43,533 bases of DNA from NCBI GenBank assembly GCA_036897485.1, contig JAYMTF010000235.1, forward strand, positions 1 to 43,533. Direction: 5' to 3'. Made by a program: the position numbers and the translations under genes. Positions 21,834 to 31,322 of this stretch are shown one piece after another. A model generated the notes under the pieces. The model did not search any database. It had not been told where the DNA came from and was given only the letters and a program-made list of their open reading frames with translations. Each line of letters opens with the position of its first letter. Within the stretch, counting starts at the first letter, position 1. Origin of the DNA: Pelargonium nanum. Its lineage: Eukaryota > Streptophyta > Magnoliopsida > Geraniales > Geraniaceae.

Positions 21834-24800
21834 ATGGCGTCCGGAGGAGGTGTGGAGTGGCACGTGAGGCCTCCTAACCCCAAGAACCCCATCGTCTTCT
21901 TCGACATCACCATCGGTACCATTCCCGCCGGTCGAATCAAAATGGAGCTCTTCGCTGATATCGCCCCCAAAACCGCCGAAAATTTCAGGTATATACCAAA
22001 CCCTTTTGTTTCCGAACCTAGACCTTGCCGATGGTATGTGGGTTAACAGTTAATAAATGCTTAATTGCTTTTAACATGCTACAGCTTTAATGGAGATCTG
22101 AAGTTATTGAGTAGACTCTGCCCATATGTAACCCTATTGAGTTCTCCATATGAATAAATTATGCAACAGATTTGTGTCTGTATTGAAAGATCATTGAGAT
22201 ATTTCTCAAGACTTAAAGTTAACTCTGAGTTTTATGGAAACAAGCATGTATTGTGGTTGCTTGTTTCCAATATATTTCATTTTTACTAGGGACCTCATTC
22301 CAAATGAGGTAGTGACTAATCAATAGATGGGTTGGGGTTACCATGGTTGTGTGCCACTAGAGAGCCTTCTCTATCTTCCAATTTCATGATTCAAACAATG
22401 GGATGTTTTTGGATGCATTATATTCACTGTTTTGTAGCTACTTAGTTTCCTGAGCTTCTTCCACCAACAATTGGATGTTTGGATAATATTTCTATTATTG
22501 TTTTTCACTGTTTTAGCTTGGTCTGCTGCTTGCTTCTACTACTTTTGCTGATTTCATTTTCTTCTGTTTTCTGGCAGGCAGTTCTGCACTGGGGAATATA
22601 GGTAGGCTGTTACTAATTTTGATTTTTCAATTAGGGTTATGAACCTTTTGATGTTGCTCTTTGGGTTCTTATGATATATTGGTGTATGAAATATGGCAAA
22701 GTAAGGGTACTGGATCTTTAATTAAGTGGCCAGATATAGTTTTGAATTTAAAGTGGCTGGGACATGCTTCTGTGAAGCCATGGGCATTAGCTTCTAAGTA
22801 TGTGAAACTCGGAAAGAGAAGTTTTCTTTTCACAAAACCTTATGCAATATTACATGGGCTTGTTGTGTAGTGTTCATAGGTTAAGGTAAACTTTCTGATT
22901 CGTACAGTAAGCGAATTAGTGGTCATATTATTGTCTTCATGATATTGTGTCATCAACCGTTCCCTTGACGTCAAGAGATTTGAATAAAATTACACCTATA
23001 TAATTATTGGTATACATAACTAAGCAACTATTAAAATGTAATTTTCTTTGATGGCTTGGCTTGGCTTTTGCATTTTCCATTAACTTTTACTTGATGTCAA
23101 GATAAAATTTGAATGAAATGAACTTATTTTATCATTGGTGTAATCATCTCCGTTATGATAAAAATGTAGTTTTCCATGTAGTGTGCTTGTTGCCTTGGCT
23201 ATTCCATTTGTTTTATGGACTGATCATTTGTGCGCACTTGCATTCTGCTGCCTATTGGTTTCATGGTTTTCCTTATTCTTTCATCAATTTGATTGAATTT
23301 GACAGAAAAGCTGGATTGCCTGTTGGTTACAAGGGATGTCAATTTCATCGGGTGATTAAGGACTTCATGATTCAAGCTGGAGATTTTGTAAAGGTTTGTA
23401 TCTTCAAATAGTTCATTTTAACCTTTGCTTCCTACCTCTCTCAAGTTGACTGAATGATTTTCACACCTTCAATAGCCTTGCCGATAATCTCTCTTTAAAT
23501 ATTCCTATGACTAGTAATCTCCTAGAAAACAATAACCTCACAGCCACGCTTGGCATATTTATTCTGTGTCAGATATGAATAGGAGGAAGGACTGAGAAAT
23601 ACCAGTTCCAGTGTTTTAAAAAGCGCAAAGCGCACTTGAGGCGCAAAGGTCCTTTGGGGCTTAAGCGCGAAGCGCACCATGAAGCGCGGGCTTCATCGAA
23701 GTGAAGCGCACGTTAAAAAAAAATAAAGAAAATATTAGTTTAACATATATATTTAAATACTTATGTTAGGATGATAAAAGTATAATAAAATAACACCATA
23801 AATCATAATCTATAAATAATAAATGTTTCAACTCTAATGATCAAAAAAACAAAACAAGTTCAAGTTAAAACGTAAATCATAAAATAGTTCCACTTAGAGT
23901 TTAGACAACCTTATTTTATAAAAAGAAGAAAAGCATGTAATTTTAGTCAAAATGATCATCATGATGAAGAGATGTGAAATCATCATCTGAATTGTAAGTG
24001 TTATCTTCCTCATCTCTGTAGTATGTATTTTGTAGCTGCTGTCGATATTTTGATATATTTTCTGCGCAGACGTGCTTCTTCTGTGTTTTTTGAATGTTAA
24101 AATCTTATAGCAGCCGTAAAGCGGTAAAGGTTGGAAATTGAAGGGTTTTTACATAGGGTTTTTGAGTTTTTATTTGCCAAAATAAGGTTCCTAATAAGTA
24201 ATACGAGTGTTAAACAAAAAGCCCTAAAAGCGCGGGCTTCGGGCTTATTAAAAAAGCCCATAAAGCGCGGGCTTCAGGGGGCTTCAGTGAAGGGGCTGGG
24301 CTATTCACGAAGCGAAGCCCAAAAGTGGGGCTTCGGGCTTAAGCGCGAAGCGCAGCCCGAAGCGCGCGCTTTTCAAAACACTGACCAGTTCTCAGAAAAT
24401 ATAGAAGTATGTGATTGATTGTTTCCTTGTTATTTTTATGCATAAAGACCAACTGAACATTGCTTGTTGCTTATTCTTATGCTTTGAAAAATCAGTCTGG
24501 TATTTGTCTACACAAGAAACCAAAACACAGAAGATGGCACAAAGAATAAGGAAAAAGAAAGTTCAAGGGGATAGGAAACTAACTTCTAATTTGCAACAAC
24601 TTTTAATTTGCAGCATCCTTTCATCTACGCAAGTATCCACTCATACCATACAATTTTATGCTCTTGTTCTAACTTTTTTTTTTTCCTTTACTTTGCAGGG
24701 TGATGGAAGTGGATGTGTTTCCATTTATGGCCACAAGTTTGAGGATGAAAATTTTACTGCCAAGCACACTGGCCCTGGCCTATTATCAATGGTATGCCTT

Positions 24801-26331
24801 TCAAAACTGATACATCTGATTTATTTATTTATTTTTAATATCGAGTGATTTTAACTTTGTATATTGCTTAAAGATGTTTTTTTTTCTCCTTCTGTCGGTA
24901 CTATTTAATTTACATGTTCTTAGGTGTTTAGGAGAAAGTTATTGCCTTTTCCATATAGACTTTAAAAGATAACATTCTATTCCCATTTTTATTCAGTCAA
25001 TGTACTTGCTGCATATAGATATTTTAGATGGGATCCATTACTTATAGATGGCTAAGGTACACTGTCGGGCATATATTTTTTGCTGTTGCAAAAAGTGGTT
25101 GTATTGTTATGGTGTTTCTGTTGTTTTAGAGTCTCTGTTTAAATTTCACTAGTTCATTGTGCCTTTCCTTCTGTCTGTGTGCTTTCCTTTTTGAAGTAGG
25201 TATCAGTATCACTATAGAATTTCCCTAGTGAAACCAACTGAACTTTGCCTTCTCCTTTTCCTTTCATATTTTTCACTATAGAGATTTCTGAGGGTGTAGA
25301 GGGAAGTGTACAATATTTCAGTGAAAAGTGTTTTTTTTTTCCTCTTTGGTCAATAAGAAAAAATATAATTTCCCTGGTATAATTTTGGGTTTTGTCAGTT
25401 GATTCATTCCTGAGTTTAAGGTTCTTGTTTGATGGAAGTCATAGTTCGAGGTCACCTTCTTTGAGTGGACATCTTTTACAGTTTCTTACTTTTAGGGTTA
25501 ATCTATCATAATTGCTTTTAGTGCAAAATAGGTTACATTTTGGCTTTCTGAAAATATTGGAAACAATAAATCACTATTACTTTTTTTTTGTTCCCGCAGG
25601 CAAATAGTGGACAGAATACTAATGGATGTCAGGTAACTCGCTATTCTCTCTCTCTCATGAATAAACACCACATTATTCATGCATATGATAAGATATTCCA
25701 AACATTGGAGATCATGTATTGATGAACACTTTATGGGGTAGTACCATAATTATGCTGAAGATGTCTTATCTCTGCTGGAACCTTTTTGATATTATTTTTA
25801 TTTATTTATATATATACATTAGCTGTACTTTAGTTTTAACATCATTATTTTAATGAAAGCCCCTTTTTACTGCAGTTCTTCATCACTTGTGCAAAATGTG
25901 ACTGGCTTGACAATAAGCATGTTGTATTTGGGGTATGTTTCCTTACTTTGGCATTATTATACTGAGCTTATTCTATCAGGAAAATTTTATGAACATTTTA
26001 CGAAATGTTACCATTACCAATACCAAGTATCTCAGTTTAGGCTGGACCATTTTCACATCAGCATAGGTTTAAGCGAAGCACTAGATGTCAAATTGTCAAT
26101 ATAGATTTGACCTGATATACCTAACTCGAGAATTAGATAGGGCTGTGAATCAGTCATGGTTTGTGTTATGATTTGTCTGATACGTAGTTTATTCATCTTT
26201 GCATGTCCGTTTTTATGTAGAGAGTGCTTGGTGACGGTCTTTTGGTCGTGAGGAAGATTGAAAATGTGGCTACTGGACCGAACAACCGGCCTAAACTTGC
26301 ATGTGTCATAGCGGAATGCGGGGAAATGTGA
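21834..26331 (+). CDS. CYP22: cyclophilin CYP22 (PPIH-type peptidyl-prolyl isomerase)
   Basis: Single-domain cyclophilin, 186 residues, that catalyses cis-trans isomerisation of X-Pro bonds. The animal orthologue PPIH (USA-CyP) is part of the U4/U6-U5 tri-snRNP, so a nuclear splicing-linked role is inferred. Exons: 21834-21988, 22578-22601, 23306-23393, 24699-24791, 25600-25632, 25876-25932, 26221-26331; phases close. The N-terminus [19 protein letters not shown] is the plant CYP22 signature. The catalytic set of CypA is preserved: FHR (R75), F80, M81, Q83, F133, W141, L142 and H146. GHKFEDENF and [14 protein letters not shown] are also present. The start is fixed by the conserved first residues. 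Exon 2 is a 24-nt microexon and exon 5 only 33 nt. Intron 3 holds a hAT-like MITE. Confidence 0.96.
23601..24391. mobile_element. non-autonomous hAT-like element with 8-bp duplication
   Basis: The element body is 23609-24383 (775 bp), in CYP22 intron 3. Its ends are CAGTGTTTTAAAAAGCGC and, read inward from the right, CAGTGTTTTGAAAAGCGCG. Identical 8-bp repeats ACCAGTTC flank it (23601-23608, 24384-24391). An 8-bp duplication with CAGTG ends fits the hAT superfamily. Both termini are unusually GC-rich and carry repeated AAGCGC words, about six in the first 100 bp and five in the last 155 bp, some extended to AAGCGCGGGCTTC. The centre is AT-rich. No transposase ORF is visible; an ORF at 24131-24418 is made largely of the terminal repeats. 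Confidence 0.88.
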
Positions 26332-28139
26332 AAATGGAATTGAAGAAGAGCTTTACTGAGGATTAACTGAAAAAAAGAACAATTGTTATTGATAGAACAA
26401 CTCTTAATTCCATCGACACTCATGAGTGAAATTTGTAATACTAACAAGTTATCACAAGTTGTGTAATGTGGGAAATGACTATTTTCACTATCGACTCTTG
26501 CTCATTGCATGATTATAGGTGTGTAATGATGCATGTAACCCTCAATTATTGATATATTGGTTAATTGATATTGCCTCCATTGACGAAAATTTGAGTTTAG
26601 CAGCTGTTCTCAAATTTGGTTTGTTTTAACTCTTGAACTACTATTTTTTTATTCTCGCCTTTGTAACCGATTAAAATACGTAACCAACCGTCACGTTAGC
26701 ATGTCATGATAGCAAATTATAATGTCAATCTTTATGAGTTAAATGATTTTGCCTCTATTGGACTTGACGAAAATTTGATTTTAGCCTTTAACTTTAAATT
26801 TTGCTTGTTATGATCTTTGGATTACTGTTCTTTTTATTCTCACCTCTGTGTCTTGTCACAAATTTTCTTGTTAGTATACCACATCAATTTGCTAACATTT
26901 TTTTGATAAAAAGAAAAATAACACAACCCTTTCAACTGAAATCGTCAAACAGCCTACAATAGTGAACTTTAAAATTGGATTCAAGATAAATATCAAATGA
27001 ATTCCGAGAACAAGTTTGATTTATTCAATAATGTAAGGGATAATTGTAGATGCATCTCATAAACTTTGGTTTCAATGCACATGTATTCCTAAAACTATTT
27101 TAAACTATTTTGCTCAACAAATGCACCCCTTAGACTTGCACAAATAGTGATGATGAAATAGGAAATAAAGTAGACTGTGAAATAATTTTCTTTTATCTAA
27201 ATACAATATATACTCTAACATCACCAACACTTTTCCTAATTATACTAAAGTTCGAATTGAATCTTCACACTCCCCCTTAGCTAGAGCATGTCAATCGAAG
27301 CGAAAACTTGAATTTTTTTATGAGACAACTTTGTTGACGTAACATTGTGTGATCATAGGACTCAAGGACTACGTTTTGATAGTATGGTCAAATGGGAGGC
27401 TCAAGGACTTATTGTGTTCTTATGACTTAGAGACTATGTTTTGGTAGTAGTATGGTTAAGGGATCATTACCAAAGACTACCCTAAATAATACACTTTTTG
27501 CAATGGGTAACCCTAAACTTTTTTTCTTAACTTTTAGCTACCCTGAACTTTCAATTTTTGATTCTGTTGGTATTTTAGGTGAATGTCATCTTCAATAACT
27601 ATATTGATATTAAAAGAAAAGAAAGTTAAGAAACTAGGGTTTATTTATGAGATGCTACTCCCTCTCACATGCAAGCATAACATGTATAGGTAGGATGGAA
27701 AGAAAAATAAAAAATGATTATGGAAATAAATAAATTAAATATTATTGAAAATTTTGAAAAGTTAGTGGCCAAGCAAAACAATCTAAGGTTGCTACCGGAA
27801 TGACAGAAATTTTAAGAAATTTTTATAACAATGAATCGATAGGCTCTGATATCATGTTAGCTTTATTTTATCGATACGAATAACTTGTGATAATTAGTAT
27901 ACGCATGACTCCTTTAAACGCGAGATTAAGAGTAGAAGTAGGAAAATATTATCGTGGTTAATTTATTTTTTGTTGGTAAATTAGTAGCACTTCATTTGAC
28001 AAGGTTGGAGAAGAAGTGTTCGTTAAACCTAGAAAACGACATAGTTTTGTCCAGCTTACCACAGGCAAATTTGGCAAAATGGATCCTGCCCTCTACTACC
28101 CAGTCCGCAGTCGATAGTTTTGATTTGTGCAGAGCTCGC
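26332..28139. other. gene-free interval between CYP22 and NDUFA6
   Basis: CYP22 3' untranslated sequence followed by AT-rich DNA without a convincing ORF. It holds two diverged direct copies at about 26565-26710 and 26745-26900, sharing GACGAAAATTTGA and TTTTTATTCTC. Around 27340-27475 an imperfect repeat of CAAGGACT and ACTACGTTTTG or ACTATGTTTTGG words occurs. From about 27270 to 27865 there is a possible short LTR-type remnant on the minus strand: a purine tract followed by TGTGAAG at one end and TGATATCAGAGCC after TAACA at the other. None of these has been bounded firmly. Confidence 0.5.
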
Positions 28140-28164
28140 GAGAGAGAGAGAGAGAGAGAGAGAG
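28140..28164 (+). repeat. (GA)n microsatellite in NDUFA6 5' leader
   Basis: A pure GA run of about 12 units lies 20 bp upstream of the NDUFA6 start codon, probably within the 5' untranslated region. GA-rich leaders and core promoters are common in plant genes, where GAGA-type repeats bind BBR/BPC proteins. Whether this one does so is not shown. Confidence 0.9.
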
Positions 28165-28183
28165 TTTTGGGGATTGCAAAGAA

Positions 28184-30394
28184 ATGTCGTTCACTCTACG
28201 TTGCGTGAAGGTACCACCCAACTCAGCGACCCTGGAGGAGGCTCGCTCTAAGGTTTTTGATTTCTTCCGATCCGCTTGCAGATCCATACCTACCGTTATG
28301 CATATATACAATCTCGATGACGTCGCCACCGCCTCCCACCTCCGCTCCTCCATCGCCTCCCAGATCCGCAAGAACTCCTCCATCACTAACCCTCAGGTCT
28401 CTCTCCTCTTTTTCAATTCCTTTTTTCTGTTTTGATCCAACAAAGTATTGTTAATTTGTTATTGATAGATGGGGGTGATGAAATGGCTTTGGAGATAGTT
28501 TAAATTTGATTTTGAGAAAAAAGGGTTTTTCTTGAAATTGAGATACATTGTCTGGGGATTGATAAAAAATGGATTTTTATCAACAACTGATGTTCTCCTT
28601 GGTTTTAAAATTGTCCCTTTGCTGGAGTTTCAGTCTTGGTTTTAACATTTTAGTTTCTTGTCAATTTGCTATAGGCTATAGTTAATGATATGAGGCTGGT
28701 GGTGAAATGATGCTAATTCTTTTTTGCTTGAAATCTTGGTATGTAGTCTTGTTGTATATAGTCACAATTTGGTTTAGCTTTCTTTTCAAAATGCTTGGGA
28801 GGGGACGCCTTTTAGTGATTTCTCTTTGAATCTGTGAGACTCATAGCCTAGTTTCATTAAGGCTTTACTCCATCAACTCTCTTCGCTTGGAAAGGAGTTT
28901 CATCTTCCTTTAATTGTTGCCAGATGTCCCTTTTAAGTTCAATGCGAATTTCCTTGGCTTGGAGTAATCATTCATTAAGCTGTTATACCCCAACCTGTTG
29001 AACATAATTTATTTGATCTGATGGTTGAAATATTTATGCTAGTCAGATTGTTCTTTGGAGCATAGGGACTTTGTTAATTGGTTTGCACATATTAACCCAT
29101 TCCCTTTTGGTGCCCCGCCATCCTTTTAAGACTGAAATTAATCTGGTACTGAATAAATATTGAATTGTCTTTTTGCTGAAATTAGTGACGTTTACCTCCA
29201 TGACAACTGATGTGAAATAGTATTGTTTAGGAAAGCTATAATTTGAAGCAAACTTGCCATGCAAAACCCACGTACCAACTCAAACCATAAAACCATCTCC
29301 AATCAGCCAAACCCTAACCCCAACCCTAACCCCAGCTCAAGCCAAAAATCAGGGGAAAATAATATACAGCAGACATGGGATTTTTGCAAATCTCTAGGTC
29401 TTGTGGTTCGGGGTGCCGAGGCCACTCTCCTCGATGAACTCAAGGAGATGAATAACTGAGTCACTGGCGGTGACTCTTCCTCCCGCTCCACCCAGCTCTC
29501 CCACCTCCCCGCTCTGACCTCACCATTCCAGCCATCAACCAGAAACCATGTCAAATAAATCATAATAGTTTTCATTGTAACCATCAACCAGAAACCGCCT
29601 AGTCTTTGATGGGACGACCGAATTCAAAGGAGCATCGAACTCCACGCAGTGGACTTATTGCAGCTGTTTGAACAATCCACAATTAGCACTGTCCATGTTT
29701 TGTTAATTGCATTTGTTAGCATTATCCATGTTCTGCGTTTCTTGTTTTTCTGGGGTGTATGTACCTTGTTCCCTCCTTGGGATCTTTAATAAATATATTG
29801 GTAATTTTGCTGATAAAAAAAAAACTTGGGAGAACAAAATTATCTCAAACAATGAAATGGCCACTTATTGTTTTCCATCTTGCTATTGCTAGTTTTATTA
29901 TAGCATCACTATTACAGGTCTCTTTGTTTCATGTAAGCATTGCGTATTCTCCTGCACCAGTTTTGAATCTTGGATATTGGACTAAATCAATTATTGAGAA
30001 TTTCAACCCATTTTCTTGGCTATGCATTCACTTGGTGCCTCTCATTTAACCATGTATAAACAATTAATCAATATGTGCTAAATAGATGGTTTGATATATC
30101 TTTGCCATAATATAACTATGTGGTAAGTGTATCTTGTTACTATGGCTGGTTGTAGCTTCAACACAATCTATTTCCATCTTCTTAACATTATTAATTCGGA
30201 CTTTGTAGGTGATCGATATGCTTCTTTTCAAGGGGATGGAAGAGCTGAACAACATCACGGAGCATGCAAAGCAACGACATCACATCATTGGGCAGTACGT
30301 GGTTGGTGAACAAGGGCTTGTGCACGATTTGGGGACCAAGGATCTGGGCTCTTCCGATTTTCTGAAGACTTTTTACAAGGGCAACTACTTTTAA
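28184..30394 (+). CDS. NDUFA6: mitochondrial complex I subunit NDUFA6/B14 (LYR family)
   Basis: Accessory subunit of NADH:ubiquinone oxidoreductase, on the matrix side of the inner mitochondrial membrane. In other organisms NDUFA6 anchors the mitochondrial acyl carrier protein through its LYR fold. Two exons, 28184-28396 and 30209-30394, give 132 residues, near the family length. MSFTLRCVKVPPNSATLEEA matches the plant N-terminus. VFDFFRSACRSIPTV covers the LYR-motif helix, here in the plant form FFR. AKQRHHIIGQYVVG and the C-terminal FYKGNYF are also typical. There is no obvious cleavable presequence, as for other LYR subunits. The 1.8-kb intron contains an unrelated decayed ORF. The start is fixed by the conserved N-terminus. 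Confidence 0.95.
29259..29820 (+). pseudogene. decayed ORF of unknown origin, likely retrocopy, in NDUFA6 intron
   Basis: An ORF at 29259-29459 encodes an Asn/Pro-rich start (NPNPNPNP) followed by QQTWDFCKSLGLVVRGAEAT and LLDELKEMNN, then stops. GC-rich codon-like sequence continues in the same frame to a second stop near 29557, including STQLSHLPALTSPFQPSTRN. A direct repeat CCATCAACCAGAAACC occurs at 29532-29547 and 29581-29596 and brackets a 33-bp AT-rich insert. After the second copy, coding-like sequence resumes (FDGTTEFKGASNSTQW). An A run lies at about 29816-29824. The codon-rich, intron-less look and the A run suggest a processed copy of a host gene. I do not recognise the parent, and the A run may be coincidental. 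Confidence 0.42.
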
Positions 30395-30799
30395 ACCATT
30401 GCTGTATTTTTAATGCGCCTCTCATGGGGGGTTTTGCTTTTCACTATAGACTTCCTTCATAAGATTCAAGTTGGAACTGTTTTTGTATCTTCCTGTTGGG
30501 ATTGAATTGAAGATCCTTGCTAATCTTTTTTTATGGTCACTTCAGTTCAACCTACTTACATTACTTGATTAAGTGTTGCTGGTTTGTGCAAGTAAATAAA
30601 GAAAATGAGTATGTTGATGATATTGATACTGATACACTATTTATCATTGTTTTTGTGCAACTATTGTTTAAATAGTCTAGTTATGTACTTAATGGTTGTG
30701 TTTCATATTTGGGGTTGATAACAAGGAAATGAATGATATCCATATCAGATGAACATGTATTTGAATAAGAAGTGCCATCCAAACACATTTTCAGTTTCC

Positions 30800-30890
30800 T
30801 TGCAACGCAAAACTCGCCTCATACTGTCACTCGAACTCGAGACCTCAAAGAAAATTCAAAACGTTTAGATCGCTTGGCCCAACCAGTCTT
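30800..30890 (-). mobile_element. SINE-like remnant related to the copy at 15557
   Basis: On the minus strand, GGTTGGGCCAAGCG (30884-30871), TTTGAGGTCTC and a B-box-like GAGTTCGAGTG follow in the same order and spacing as in the SINE of PATROL1 intron 21. Identity is partial, the 3' part is lost or unrecognisable, and no target-site duplication was found. It is an older relative. Confidence 0.6.
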
Positions 30891-31046
30891 TGATTAGATA
30901 TTCATTAATGAATTACAAATAATAGTCTTAAGATAACTTGATTAGAACCAAACAAATGAGGCAATGTATCCATTGAACTATTTTTCGTATCAAATATCTT
31001 ACCATTTCCTATTCATTAGTTTTAACGGATTTAGAAATTTGTTTTT

Positions 31047-31142
31047 CAATAATATTCATTATACTCTTGTGTTTATTGAGTTATTAAGAACGTCAAGAAC
31101 ATCACGAGCACAATAAACACAGAGGTATAATCAACATTATTG
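31047..31142. repeat. imperfect inverted repeat upstream of the GT47 gene
   Basis: The arm 31047-31078 (from CAATAATATTCATTATAC) pairs with 31111-31142, whose reverse complement begins CAATAATGTTGATTATACC and ends TGTGTTTATTG. A spacer of about 32 bp separates them. Weaker pairing appears to continue outward. It could be a small foldback MITE or a hairpin in the distal promoter, about 200 bp from the start codon. Confidence 0.65.
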
Positions 31143-31322
31143 GAAAATATTGATAATTCGTTAGATTTGATTTACGAATACAACTGATGTATTTTTATTC
31201 AAAAATGATATTTGAATATTTTCGCGAGACTAAATATAGACAGTGAGTTTGAGATATTAGAGAGGTCTCAGTCTTCGTCTCAGTGTCAGAGTCAGTGACA
31301 GAGCAGCTTACAGAAGACGAAG

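Larger units (their letters stand above)
30395..31322. other. gene-free interval between NDUFA6 and GT47 gene
   Basis: It holds the NDUFA6 3' untranslated region, a minus-strand SINE-like remnant, an inverted repeat and the GT47 promoter and leader. The last 70 bp before the GT47 start (GTCTCAGTCTTCGTCTCAG and on) have the pyrimidine- and purine-block look of a plant leader. Confidence 0.55.

Noticed and set aside
24131-24418. Plus-strand ORF within the hAT-like element
   Set aside because: The translation is dominated by the terminal AAGCGC/GGGCTTC repeats and shows no transposase motif.
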